Shown: positions 26,301-35,773, numbered from the stretch's first letter. The stretch is 64,000 nt of DNA from Pieris napi (GCF_905475465.1 NC_062253.1:2294001-2358000); one strand, 5' to 3'. Notes: generated from the sequence alone by a model not told the origin. Program-made: numbers and translations.

Positions 26301-28161
26301 ATCGCGGGAAACACGAGCAGATGAATCAACGGCACAGCAAGGCATATCCACAAAATGGCGTGGTAGCACAAATATTCTCCCAGTATATACACGATGAGAT
26401 TCCCCAGATTTTGCGATAGTACCACGAGGCTTCCAAGAGTACCACGGATAGAGTCTTCGCTGGTTTCTTTAATGTACAGTGGTGTCACCACGTAGGAACC
26501 CGCAACACCAAGTCCAACAATAGCCCTTGCAGTTATCAACGCCCATGTTTCCGTGGAGTACAGCTTGAGGCTCCAGCAGATCTGAAAATTTAGTTTGAAT
26601 TACTTGTTTTATAGAAAAGAGGGAGAACGAGCCTACAAGACGCCCATAAAGGCCAGTCATCGTAGCTCATAGATACCCATTCTTAGTGGTTGTGTTGCCG
26701 GCCTTTGAGGGATTGGATTACCCCGTATCGGCAGAAAAATATTTTAAAGATAGTATATAATTATAAGTTATACATATTTAAAAATTCATTTCAGTGACTG
26801 CACTGATTGAACCAGATATAAAATATTCAATTAATTCCTAAAAAACATCAAAATTCAAAATAATTTATTCATTTAGGTAACAATCCAATCCAAATAAGGA
26901 AATCATATTAAATGCTTCTAATTTTACATTTACTGCCAGTTCTCAAATCAACGTTGAACGTACGAAAAGAACTGGCAATAAACTCTCCGCCACTCTTTTT
27001 CATCGCCAAGTTTGTTTTACACAATGTTTATGAGGAGCAACCATTACACTATATTCCACATGACATCTTAAGGAATTAATAGTTAATTAATATTAGCGGG
27101 TTAGTAAAATTATGAATATTCACTTCAATTTGTAATGTCAATACTTTCTAGAATTAACCAATTATATATAGATTATATACATATTTGTTAGTTATATGTT
27201 CCATGCTCACTAATGGTTTTAAAATCTTTTTAAATAGCCCATTATATTAATTTCCAAAATATTCAGCCGTCGAGAAATTAAGCTTAACTTTTGATAGGAA
27301 GAATGAAGCCCAATGTTATATCGATCATTAAAGGTTTCCTCTTAATCTATCCTAAAACAAATAAACCTTACAGCCATTGACAAAGACGTGGTCATCAACG
27401 CCTTTTTCCGTCCAAAATTATCTACAATAAACCCAAAGAGAAACACCCCTGGCGTCCCAACTAAGTAAGGTACTGATGCCATCCAGGAGATAACATCGGG
27501 ATGTACTGGTTCCGGTGCCGGTCCATCTTCTGACATGAGTCGTGGTCCCATTGGAGACAACCAACCGACCGCTGATCCATATGAGAAGACTGGCAAGACC
27601 ACTGCAAAAAAAAATACAATGTTATAAGGAAGGGATCTCACTTAATCTCATATATTCTTGGCAACATTTTTAATTTATAAATACATATAACAATAGCAAA
27701 TGTTGATATTAATTTCCTAAATGACTTTATTTGGAAATATTAACGTCATCTCTCCTTTTACTTTTGTACCAATGTTTGAGATTTTTGGTAATTAAATTAC
27801 GATATTGTAGAGAATATTATTATTTTGGGTTAGTTTACTTAAATATACATGTAACAAAAGTCTAATTAATGACTTCTCAGAGCTTAAAGCTTTTCGGCTT
27901 TGTAACTGTAATCTGTAGGCTTTAAAGTGTGTTTGAATTTTGCCGAGAATTGCTCAGCTTTTGACTTGTTAATAAGATAAATCTGGTTTATTTATATTTT
28001 CACCCAAGCCTCAGTATTGGCTAAACCCCGAGATCAATAATCAAAAACAAGTCGTTATTTTTGCGCACCGTATTTTGACCTGATGACCTGAGAAACTAAC
28101 CGAACAAGAGGATGAGTCCGGTAGATACCAATTTTACGGTTACACTCAAAGTGACCCACAT
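17362..28161 (-). CDS. Facilitated trehalose transporter Tret1-like (MFS sugar transporter), 7 exons
   Basis: It is predicted to move trehalose or another sugar across the plasma membrane by facilitated diffusion. Exons in transcript order: 28161-28101, 27601-27372, 26581-26258, 23298-23163, 19987-19764, 18901-18716, 17613-17362. All are GT-AG; 1413 nt gives 470 residues. The ATG at 28161 was chosen because exon 1 supplies the first half of helix 1 and a G that completes the split codon. Sugar-porter signatures: DNFGRKKAL after helix 2, ETSEDSIRGTLGS after helix 4, PETPSYLL before the central loop, VEKTGRK after helix 8, and PETKMKTIEEI at the C-terminus. Twelve hydrophobic segments can be placed. 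The usual QLSG of helix 7 reads ARELCG, and helix 10 reads AGLQPVPFVIMTEMF, so the substrate may differ from canonical Tret1. Introns contain LINE and other repeats only. Confidence 0.9.
18093..18420 (-). repeat. LINE 3'-end fragment, family B2
   Basis: It contains ATCATTTATTCATGTAGCTA, the inverted pair around GCCAGTTCTCAAATAAAGG / GAGAAGAACTAGCAATAAAC, and TCCACATGACATCTTAAGTA. Copies are at 22494, 26850, 38262, 43700 and (opposite strand) 48845. It lies in the last intron of the transporter gene. Confidence 0.65.
19184..19530 (+). repeat. Interspersed repeat, CTAGCTGACCCGGCAAACG family
   Basis: It starts CTAGCTAACCCGACAAACGT and ends near GACACGAGAATTTAATATTT. Shared internal blocks include GGGGTTGATCGCAGAGGGG and TAGATGTTGTCCGATTCTCA. 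Other copies are at 32773-33113 and, inverted, 37096-37438. Class not determined. Confidence 0.6.
20615..20862 (+). mobile_element. tRNA-derived SINE, family 1
   Basis: Box B-like GGTTCGATCCCCGGCTG is followed by GCACCAATGGACTTTCTTTC, the CATCGTGAGGAAACCGACAT block and a tail ending in GTAGCGCCACTGATTTA. The head before box B is truncated. It sits in a transporter intron. Confidence 0.7.
21505..21612 (-). repeat. LINE family A tail fragment
   Basis: CAGGCAGGAGGCTCAACTGA and TGCGTTGCCGGCCTTTTAAG are the inverse of the family A tail. It is strongly truncated and intronic. Confidence 0.5.
22494..22770 (-). repeat. LINE 3'-end fragment, family B2
   Basis: It starts with the AGTCAAAGTCAAAAATC tandem and ATTCATGTAGGTAACACAAT. 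It then has CAGTTCTCAAATCAAGGGCG and the CTCTTCGCCACTTCTTAATC block. It lies upstream of a family A fragment in the same intron. Confidence 0.65.
22895..23145 (+). repeat. LINE ORF2 C-terminus and tail, family A
   Basis: The block TGGAACCAGCTGCCCACTGA encodes the WNQLPTE motif of the ORF2 C-terminus. It is followed by ACTTAGGGTCCTTCAAGAAA and the TGGGCGGG...CATCAGGCGAGCCTCC tail. A second inverted GCTGGTTCCATATAGTGG sits just upstream. It ends about 20 bases before a transporter exon donor. Confidence 0.6.
23905..24115 (+). repeat. LINE ORF fragment (RRGNENLEKLIVVG type)
   Basis: The forward reading MRRGNENLEKLIVVGNTEGK, then RMRGHQPDGPMK, resembles the C-terminal tail of non-LTR polymerases (MRR..LE..I..G..EG.R.RG). 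The same reading with DENLEKLIVVGN is at 49945-50065. It is broken and 5'-truncated. Confidence 0.5.
24104..24292 (+). repeat. LINE C-terminal fragment, family C
   Basis: It starts TTGGGCCGTGGGGTTCAAGT and later reads QRISIAIQRGNAAS in other frames. The clearest copy, at 44685-44885, keeps GSYLGQRISLAIQRGNAAS open. Five fragments of this family occur in the window. Confidence 0.55.
24292..24552 (-). mobile_element. tRNA-derived SINE, family 3
   Basis: On the - strand it begins GGGGCCTCATAGCCTAGCTC, contains box B GGGTTCGATTCCCGG and continues into a body with GTGCGGTACCGGGCGAGTGC. It ends at the poly-T near 24292. The head is tRNA-like but continues into SINE body sequence, so it is not called a tRNA gene. 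Confidence 0.6.
24785..25012 (+). repeat. LINE ORF2 C-terminus and tail, family A
   Basis: It holds TTTGTGGAACCAGCTGCCCA (WNQLP), ACTTAGGGTCCTTCAAGAAA, GGGCGGCGGTATCACTTAAC and CCTCCTGCCCGTTTGGCCCC. It lies in the third transporter intron. Confidence 0.65.
25470..25895. repeat. Interspersed repeat ending in CACGACTTTTTGAACAACCT
   Basis: ACAATGGGGTCCGAAGTAAA and GCGTTTGATCCACGACTTTT recur at 33935-34030, where the centre is deleted. There is no ORF. The class is unknown. Confidence 0.45.
26850..27078 (-). repeat. LINE 3'-end fragment, family B2
   Basis: TTACTGCCAGTTCTCAAATC, AAAGAACTGGCAATAAACTC and TCCACATGACATCTTAAGGA place it in family B2. It lies in the second transporter intron. Confidence 0.6.
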
Positions 28162-28365
28162 TGCGTTTCACGTGATCTTGGATTATAGATAGATTATAAT
28201 CGCGCTTTCTTTTGAAATACCAATGTTTATTTTGTCAAATACCGTTAATATGTCAAATGGAAGATACTAGCTGACCACAACACAGGGAGTCCTAGTGTGG
28301 GGGGGGGGCGGTAAACTTTATTTTAACTTAAATATCCTTTCTTTATTTAATGTATAATAAAGTTT

Positions 28366-28718
28366 TGATATGAAAAATTGATGAGAGTGAAATTTTACGA
28401 TGCGCACGCACCGTGTCACAAAATTAACAGAATGAAGTTGCCCACGGAAGATGCTACGGCATTAGACATAATTTAAAAACAACATTCGAATAATAATAGA
28501 ATTTATGTTACACTTAATGTAAGAGAATAATAATAAATATTTATTAATTAAATTTTTCAAATGTAAACTGAACTTTATTGACTATAATGACTCCTTTTCC
28601 AGTCTTTGATTATTTAATTGTAATTAATTATTTGCATGCAATCAAAAACTATTTTTAATAATGCCAAAGAAGTATAACTTCTTACGCGCGTACTTAACAC
28701 GCACCCTTTTTTTCTTTA
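28366..28718 (+). mobile_element. MITE of the AGAAGTTATACTTCTTT family, left end lost
   Basis: TGAGAGTGAAATTTTACGAT through TGCCAAAGAAGTATAACTTC and the ACACGCACCCTTTTTTT end match copies at 52395 and 57749 closely. It lies 60 bases upstream of the Harbinger element and about 200 bases upstream of the transporter start. Confidence 0.65.
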
Positions 28719-28782
28719 TTCTTTCTTTAATTAAGTTTAACAGTTTCAAGTCTAAGTTCACATTTACATATAAACCACTTAA

Positions 28783-28831
28783 GGCTGCCAGTCCACCAGA
28801 GCGGAGCGAGGCAGCGGAGCCGAGAAACGGA
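28783..28831. repeat. Harbinger left terminal inverted repeat
   Basis: 49 bases, identical to the reverse complement of 31893-31941. It is preceded by TAA at 28780-28782. Confidence 0.92.
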
Positions 28832-29053
28832 GAAATATTAACCAATAGGATTGCACAAAATCTCCGCTCCTCTTAAGTGGACAGGGACTTGCGAGCTAGT
28901 TTAAAATTTCATATAAAACCGGTATGCGGAGCGGGGAAACGGAGCGGGGAAACGTGCGGGGTTGCGGAGCGGGGAAGCGAGTGCGGGCGCGGGCGCACTT
29001 TGCGCCGGCAGTGTGCCGCCGTATTCCGACCAGTGCGTATGTGACCGAAGATA

Positions 29054-31286
29054 ATGGATGAAAAACTTATTGAAAGTGTGAAAAAGTTTCCGTGCATTTG
29101 GAACACATCTTCAGAATTTTACAAATGCAACGAAACAAAAGATGCTGCGTGGGACCAAATTATCATTGAAACAAACATATCGGATGGTAAATAATATGTA
29201 TCTTTATTCTATAATACCTTCTAGTAGGTACATATTGATATCTTTTTTTTTATTTAACAAAATAGCCTATATAATGTAATAGCCTAAATAGTTAAATAAT
29301 GTCCGCAGCTGGCCAAATTATCTATATCTGTCTCACATCACTGACTATTATAGATTCTTTTCAAAATTCGAGTATCTTGCCATGGTACCTTCCCCTGATT
29401 ATTAAAGTATGAACAATACATTTCACGAACTTGATAACCATCGTTACTAGAATGTTGTGTTTCTATAATATCACCAACTGATAATAATGATTGCTCCATG
29501 TTATTTTCAATATTGTTTATATAATTAGGTTGTCTTTGAATTAAATAATTGTGCAAAACACATGTTGCTTTTATTACCTTGTCAACTGTTTCTATTTTGC
29601 ATTCAAAATCTTTATGATACACGTACCACTTTCTCGTCAATACACCGAAAGTTGCCTCAACAATACGACGTGCTCTTGATAATCGGTAATTAAAAATTTT
29701 TTTTTCTGCGTTAAGTCCATCACGTGGGTAAGGCCTCATAAAATTTTCCATTAATGGAAAAGCTTCGTCTCCTATAAATACGAACGGCATTTTTGCTCCA
29801 CCTTGATAAAATGGTACCGGCTGAGGTAAATTCAATCTCTTTTCTTTTAGACTCTTTCCGAAAATGCTGTTATCAAAAATTCCTGCATCAGAAAATCTTC
29901 CCATAGATCCCACATCAGCCATTATGATTTTCCTTTTGGCATCAGCTAAACACATCAATACTACAGAAAATCTCTTTTTGTAGTTGAAAAACGAGGACCC
30001 GGTTTTCGAGGGAGCCTTGATATATACGTGCTTGCCATCAAGAGCACCTATACAATTTTTAAATTGCCATAGTTCATCAAAATCTTTTGCGATTTCTTTC
30101 CAGTCGTTTTCTGTTGGTTGTGACATGACAAGAGGTTGCAATATATTCCATAAAGCATCACAAACCTCCTCAACAATTCTTGATACACTTTTCAATCCAA
30201 TTCTAAAATTCTCTCCCATCGTTGTAAATGACTGGCCGGTTGCTAAATACCTAAAAAAAAACGTATTTAATTGTACTTCGCGTAAGTGATGTAATATTTT
30301 TGTCATAAATAGACCATGTAATACATTTTTGTGTTTGTTGATTGTTTCAGTTACAACTGCCAAGTCGCGATGGAAACAACTGAGAGATAACCATCGGGAT
30401 GCCTTAAAAAGACAAAATGCAACAAGGAGTGGACAGGCTAGAAAACAACGAAAAGAATGGAAATATCAAAAAGCCATGTCATTTTTATTGCCTTACATGA
30501 GTACAAAGAACAGAGACCGGTCAACAAATTTTACGCCCCTGGACCACTCAGTAAGCGAAACTTCAAATCCGCCAAATACCATTGAAGAGAGTTCACGGGA
30601 ATCATGCAATTCTTTGCCATCAAATTCAAATAATCTTCCTTCTGCCGATGATCCTAAGAATCCAACAGCTTCGGAATCTCTTCCATCAACATCCAAAAAA
30701 AGAAAGAACGATGAAATTCTAGATTATTTAAAAAAAAAATCAAGAACGCCGCGAAGTGTTGGAACGAGAACGGATAGAACTTAAAAACATGATGTCAGCC
30801 AGTGATAAATACGATGAAATAGACTTATTTTTTTTAAATTTGGCTGCATCGACAAAAAAGCTGCCGTATTATTTTCAACTTCAAATTAAAAAAACCTGCT
30901 TTAATGCGGTAATGTCAGCTGAAGAAAGTAATCTTCAACATAGTTGGTATTCTCCGAATAATTATGGTTATTCTACAGGCTCAACACCTACATCAGATAA
31001 CATCAACACTAGTATCGATACTCCTAGTGCTTCAGATAATATCAACACTAGTATCAATATTCCTAGTGCTTCAGATAATATCAACACTAGTCTTAATATT
31101 CCTAGTGCTTCAGATAATACCAACACTAGTGTCAATATTCCTAGTGCTTCAGATAATATTAACACTAGTATCATTAATCCTAGCGCTTTACAAATTCCAA
31201 CAACCCAGGATATTGAAACATCTGCAGCAGAGCCAACAGAACCCAATGAAAATGCGGTCAATTTTGAGACAGATTACGATTTTTAA
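29054..31286 (+). CDS. Harbinger-encoded MADF-BESS DNA-binding protein, 2 exons, one frameshift
   Basis: This is the accessory DNA-binding protein of the element, thought in this superfamily to help the transposase reach DNA and the nucleus. Exon 1 is 29054-29186 (MDEKLIESVKKFPCIWN), donor GTAAAT. Exon 2 is 30351-31286. The junction restores VTTAKSRWKQLRDNHR, completing the MADF domain (residues about 5-90). A Ser/Asn/Pro-rich linker and KKRKND follow. At the A-run 30730-30739 the frame shifts by one base: the upstream frame stops at 30784, and the other frame goes on as RIELKNMMSASDKYDEIDLF into a BESS motif (FFLNLAASTKKLPYYFQ) and to a TAA at 31284-31286. An A-run one base shorter would restore one frame. 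Five 13-residue repeats follow the BESS. An AATAAA lies at 31325. The intron contains the transposase exon 2. Confidence 0.75.
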
Positions 31287-31709
31287 ATTAATATAACATG
31301 GCTTCTATAACTGTATGCAAAAATAAAAGTTACTTTGATTTAAAATGTGTACTTACTTTAAACACACCGCTAATCTTTCACGGCTACTAATTGAATTTCT
31401 GTAATTTGTGTCTTGTTTCCGAATATATGGTTCAATCAGGGAGTGAAGTTCATAAAAAGTACATCTTGAAACTCTATAAGAATTTTCGAAAGTTTCTTCA
31501 TCAGCTGTTTGGAAAAAAGTAAAATATTCACTGTGTTCTGAACGATGTTTGATATGATTTCTTAACCAAAATCTATGTTTCCTCATAGAATTGTTCAAAT
31601 GGTATATGGTAAGTATTTCGGCTTCTTCTGACTCCAACTCTTCTTCCTCAAGCAATGTAAGGTAATAATGTATCAACTTTTTCGATGGCATGTCTGCTAT
31701 CACTGACAT
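29338..31709 (-). CDS. Harbinger transposase (HARBI1-like DDE nuclease), 2 exons
   Basis: It cuts and pastes the element. Exon 1 is 31709-31357 and exon 2 is 30250-29338. The intron ends in a T-run before TTTAG, and 1266 nt give 421 residues. The ATG at 31709 is the first in frame; the frame is open further only to a TAG about 70 bases upstream, without an ATG. The junction restores AVCLKYLATGQSF, the usual LAxxLRYLATG motif. Catalytic residues as I read them: D189 in GALDGKH, D279 in GDEAFPL and E316 in RRIVEATFG. MADVGSMGRFSDAGIF carries a further conserved Asp (D230), and ATCVLHNYL is the family C-terminal motif. No stop or frameshift is seen. Its intron contains the main exon of the MADF-BESS gene on the other strand. 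Poly(A) signals (AATAAA, - strand) lie at about 29249-29254 and 29203-29208. Confidence 0.88.
30993..31187 (+). repeat. Five 39-bp coding tandem repeats
   Basis: Units start TCAGATAAyATCAACACTAG and encode SDNINTSINIPSA with small changes. Units begin at 30993, 31032, 31071, 31110 and 31149. They lie in the C-terminal tail of the MADF-BESS protein, and the period is a multiple of three. Confidence 0.85.
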
Positions 31710-31892
31710 TTCGCGTAGAATTAAACCAATCGCCCCACGCCGGGAGCTCGAAATCACTCGTCGCGTACTTGCTGCCTAGCTCCGCATATTGAAAAACACA
31801 GCAACTCCGCTCCGCATTACTTCCTCACTCCGCTCCGCAGCCTCGCTCCGCTCCGGTGGACAGTCACAGTACGCAACTCCACTCCGCATTAG

Positions 31893-31941
31893 TCCGTTTC
31901 TCGGCTCCGCTGCCTCGCTCCGCTCTGGTGGACTGGCAGCC
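31893..31941. repeat. Harbinger right terminal inverted repeat
   Basis: 49 bases, a perfect inverse of the left end, followed by TAA at 31942-31944. A degenerate second copy of its outer part (CTCGCTCCGCTCCGGTGGAC) lies 75 bases further in, at 31841-31866. Confidence 0.92.
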
Positions 31942-32107
31942 TAAAACGCTGAGTTCAAAAGTCATACTTAGGGTCATTCACCGCTCAAAGGTCAAGACCT
32001 CATAACAATTAATTACGAGACAAATTTTCTTTAACGAAAGTTTTACTTTCTTTTTATAAACTTTCTTAAAATAGACATCCAAAAACTCAAGGCTATATTC
32101 TTAGCAG

Positions 32108-32258
32108 CCTTGCGATTCTGTAATTCACTTTTCGAACTCACACAGCGGTTTTCGCATCGGCGGTCGCTCTCAAATCAGTCGTGAAGCAGTCATTTTATGA
32201 TTTGGCATTCCGATAAACAATAAACTACAAGCTGCCACCTTATTACAGAATCGCAAGG
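32108..32258. mobile_element. PIF-type MITE (CCTTGCGATTCTG ends), copy 1
   Basis: CCTTGCGATTCTGTAA at the left and TTACAGAATCGCAAGG at the right are exact inverses. Flanks are CAG and CTG. Internal AAATCAGTCGTGAAGCAGTC and GATTTGGCATTCCGATAA are shared with the other copies. Confidence 0.7.
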
Positions 32259-32713
32259 CTGGTAACACGCGGCTGTTGACATTTGATACGTATGACGTAA
32301 CTGCTTGTATAACAATTTTGCATCAATTAATTGCGAACAAGGTTGCACCATGATCATTGCCAATGTTCCGTATGACCGAGCCTCGGACAAATCAATACAA
32401 TTATGATAGCCCGTGTTTAATTAAAATAAACTGCTACACTGGTATGTGTCAGCCTGATTGACTGAAACTGTGAGGCCGTGGGTTCAAATCATGGAAGGCT
32501 AAAAAAGCTTTAATCTCACCGTAAGTTTGGATGCTGTCGTGTATTTTGTGAATGGCTTTCGAAGTCAAAATAAAGAATTAGATTTATTGTGGTCAAAATA
32601 CACAGCATTGACAATATTCTTAAACTCCATAGTAATAATAATATATACAGATGAATAAAAAAAGCTAGTGCGGCCGCAGAGCAGGCAGAAATCGGATTTC
32701 GTTCCCTTTAGAG

Positions 32714-32760
32714 TCAACTCTTGGGCCGTGGGGTTCAAGTGCACAGGCGTTTTCAGGAAA
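32714..32760 (+). repeat. LINE family C fragment
   Basis: TCTTGGGCCGTGGGGTTCAA and GTGCACAGGCG are the start of the family C block. The copy stops after about 45 bases, just before the next repeat. Confidence 0.4.
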
Positions 32761-32772
32761 TTTATTAAAAGA

Positions 32773-33113
32773 CTAGCTGATCCGGCAAACCTCGTTTTGC
32801 CATGTACATATTATATCATTTATAAAAAAAATTGGGGTTGATCGGAGAGGGGTGAAAATTTCCTAATTTTAATGTTGTATGAATTTTTTAATACTGTATC
32901 ATAAAAAAAATAAAGGTTAAAAATTTATCTAAAAATTTAAAAATATAAAATTAGGGGTGGATTACTCTTAACATTTAGGAGGATGAAAAATAGATGTTGT
33001 CCGATTCTCAGACATACCCAATATGCACACAAAATTTCACGAGAATCGGTCGAGCCGTTTCGGAGGAGTTTAACCACAAACACCGCTACACGAGAATTTT
33101 ATACATTAGATTA
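32773..33113 (+). repeat. Interspersed repeat, CTAGCTGACCCGGCAAACG family
   Basis: It starts CTAGCTGATCCGGCAAACCT and ends CACGAGAATTTTATACATTA. It is nearly full length compared with the copy at 19184. Confidence 0.6.
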
Positions 33114-33279
33114 AATTTACTAGAGGTCACCTATGTCAACGGTTTTGCATAAAGCGTACGGCATAGCCGTCGAGATCCAAACATTATGGATAAGTTTCAG
33201 AAGAACTTATAAATTATGATCGACGCATTATTATTCTAAACACTGTATTATTTGCTCTTTAAGGGCTGATCCGAACTAT

Positions 33280-33500
33280 AATGCCGTTAACAGAGTTTGT
33301 TTTCGTGATTCTTAAAGTCCTTGTAGAGAAGAAAGAAAGAAGCGTACCGAAATAAGAAGAAAACATGAAATAAAAAGCGAAAAAATAAGACGAAAAACCA
33401 AAGTTATGGATTACATTTTGCCCGAAAACAGAAGTGGAAATGGGCTGGGCATATAGTAAGATACACCGATAAAATGGGGACTATAAGGCCGCCCGTTGCA
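33280..33500 (+). pseudogene. LINE ORF2 C-terminal fragment
   Basis: The forward reading KQKWKWAGHIVRYTDKMGTI is the same WAGHIxRYTD motif as in the fragment at 8068-8340 (- strand). Upstream is basic, AGAAAGAAAG-rich sequence. It is truncated at both ends and followed by an AT-rich tail. Confidence 0.5.
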
Positions 33501-35243
33501 TCCCTTATAGTTTTTATGTGTTATTTGTTTCTTTTATTTTTATTTCAACGAAGTGTGAATAAATAAATAAAAAAATCAGTTTAAGACATTTATATAATAA
33601 ATGTTTGTTTGTTTTACAATGATTATTAATGAATCGCATCAAGAATAATGAGTTGTGTCAAAGGTCGGTAGTTTACAAAGTAATGTTCGTTGACAAGATT
33701 GGTTCGATGTTTCTGGATGTCTCTTCATAAATATCACTTACACTCTTGACAACAATTAAAACATATTTGAAATACATGTTAAAAAGACAGTTTTACATCG
33801 CATCGTGAAAAAAGAGTTTGTTGAGTTGAGTTGTTCTCGTAGAAAGATATTAGAGCAACTCATGGTTCATGGCCTTTTCAGAATCCCTTCTAAATGCGCC
33901 AAAAACTTTTTATGAAAAAAAATAAGACTATTTCTTTTTCACAGTGGGGTCCGAAGTAAACAAAAAGTTATGATTTGAAAAAAAATTATGATATATTTGC
34001 GTTTGATCCACGACTTTTTGACCATCCTGTATAATTATGTATAATTATATACTCACCCCAATAGGACTTCGGGCAAACATCAATGTATAGGATAGATACA
34101 TTTTGCACCTGTTAATTGAATTAGTAGAGACTTTCTTATTTGTTTATAATTATACGTAATACTTTTATATAGTTTTGTATTAACAAGCAAAAAATATAAC
34201 ACTTCTTGAACTAAAAAATATATATTTATAATATTTTAAAAAAGTTAACTAATTGTACAACTTAAATTAATACTAGCTTTTATTTGAATTAATGTATCAT
34301 AATTTTATTAACAAAACATTTTTTTAACCCATCGGAAACTAATGGAATATATATCCAACTTGATTAAATAAGAATTTTATTACAATTTCCGTTTTAGAAA
34401 AAGAAATTGAGTTTCTTTAAACGTTATCTGATTATTTTAGTTCTCTTACTTTACATTTATTATGTGTGAAGCTATTGAAGGTCATTTAATAATAGTTTCT
34501 TATATATATCTAGTAACTATTATATGTGTGTATGTTTTAACACGAAATTATTCCAGTACAAAATACTTACTTCCAATCAAAATTAATTAATTGTTAATGC
34601 GTCTAAGTGTTAAAAGCGTACCAAGAACCAACTATCGAATTTTGACAGCTTTAAAACAAAAATCTGTACTTGGTTACTTTGTTCTCGTATTCTCTACTAA
34701 AAATAGCGGACCTGACAGACCACCAGCCTTGCGATTCTGTAACTCACTTTTCGAACTCTCACAGCGGTTTTCGCATCGGCGGTCGCTCTCAAATCAGTCG
34801 TGAAGCAGTCATTTTATGATTTGGCATTCTGATAAGGTGGGAACTTGTAGTTTATTTCACGTCGAAATTAGAAAAGATTTAAATAAAATCATCTAATTGT
34901 AATTGACATTTTCTTCTAAACGTGCGCGCATACCATATACGTACGAAATTAGAACAAGATATTTCCACAGCGCAATAAATTAATTGGAAAATATCCAGAT
35001 AATTTAAATACCTCTTATTTGGCAATACAAACAATTTTATTAACTTTTATAAATCAATGAATGTGCGCAAACAAATTTGTTAATGCTATACTGACACACA
35101 TACCGACAGTTACTTCAAAACAAAACAATTTAACTCGTTAGTTACTTCTGGATGAATTTTTATATAGACATTGAATCTTCGATAAAAATAATAATACTAT
35201 ACTATATGGGCCTTAGAATGCATTCGATTCTTTGATCATTTTT
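33500..35243. other. AT-rich intergenic DNA
   Basis: No gene is supported. It contains a deleted copy of the CACGACTTTTTGAxCA repeat (33935-34030) and a PIF-type MITE end (34737-34858). Confidence 0.4.
34737..34858. mobile_element. PIF-type MITE, copy 2 (one end)
   Basis: CCTTGCGATTCTGTAACTCA through TCTGATAAGGTGGGAACTTG matches copy 1. The second terminus is missing. It is preceded by CAG. Confidence 0.55.
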
Positions 35244-35251
35244 ATTTTAAG

Positions 35252-35573
35252 CAGTGGCGTAACTATACCGTCTGGGGCCCGTGGCAAATTCTTTTGATGT
35301 GGCCCTATCAGTAAAAATCGTCCGTACTCAGTTTAATTTTAATAAACTTCGAGATTTTGAGCGTACTCAATTACACGTTGTTTATGTCCCACTAATGGGC
35401 ATAGGCCACCTCTCTTAGGCGAGAGGGAATGGTCTGTAGTCCCCAAGCTAGCCCAATGCGTATTGAAGACTTCACGTTCATCCATAGAACATAATATCTC
35501 TTGGGCAGGGGCCCTTTTGGGTCGGGGGCCCGTGGCATTTTACCACCCCTGCAACCCTATTGTTACGCCACTG
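35252..35573. mobile_element. hAT MITE, copy 1
   Basis: A 322-bp element with ends CAGTGGCGTAACTA and TTGTTACGCCACTG. It is flanked by exact 8-bp duplications ATTTTAAG (35244-35251, 35574-35581), diagnostic of hAT insertion. Internal GGGGCCCGTGGCA-like blocks repeat near both ends. Non-coding. Confidence 0.88.
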
Positions 35574-35609
35574 ATTTTAAGGACAGTGATCAGCCCTCTG
35601 CTTGATATT

Positions 35610-35770
35610 TATATAGATGCCTCATCTCAGAGGTCGTGAGTTGTAATCAGGGCTGTGCAACATAGGAATTGTATTTCTATGCGCGAAATAAGCTCTTGCT
35701 CTGGTAAAGGCAAAGATCGTGAGGAAATTTCCAAAGCCCAAAAATGTATGACATATCGCTTGCTCCAGGT
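35610..35770 (+). mobile_element. tRNA-derived SINE, family 1, divergent
   Basis: CAGAGGTCGTGAGTTGTAAT, GGGCTGTGCAACATAGGAAT and ATCGTGAGGAAATTTCC align with family 1, but the box B core is decayed. Confidence 0.4.
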
Positions 35771-35773
35771 ACG

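Larger units (their letters stand above)
28783..31941. mobile_element. Complete PIF/Harbinger DNA transposon
   Basis: This is a 3159-bp element with identical 49-bp inverted ends beginning GGCTGCCAGTCCACCAGAGC. It is flanked by the 3-bp duplication TAA (28780-28782, 31942-31944), as expected for PIF/Harbinger. It encodes a DDE transposase on the - strand and a MADF-BESS DNA-binding protein on the + strand. Sub-terminal ATGCGGAGCGG motifs cluster at both ends (28924-28980, 31770-31890), as is usual for binding sites of the element's own proteins. The identical ends and intact duplication suggest a young insertion. Confidence 0.92.

Noticed and set aside
27602..27641. Reading MRSLPYNIVFFFAV as the transporter N-terminus
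   Set aside because: It begins with GTG and runs through a T-rich acceptor (TTTTTGCAG). A proper first exon with ATG, right phase and a helix-1 sequence is at 28161-28101.
30993..31187. CRISPR-like array
   Set aside because: Repeats are contiguous, in frame and coding, with no spacers; the organism is a eukaryote.
30964..31296. Leu/Ile/Val-rich frames across the repeat tail on both strands
   Set aside because: They are shadows of the 39-bp repeats in the MADF-BESS gene.
31710..31757. Upstream extension of the Harbinger transposase starting at a GTG
   Set aside because: GTG is not a plausible start in an insect gene. The frame reaches a TAG about 30 bases further upstream without an ATG, so the ATG at 31709 is used.
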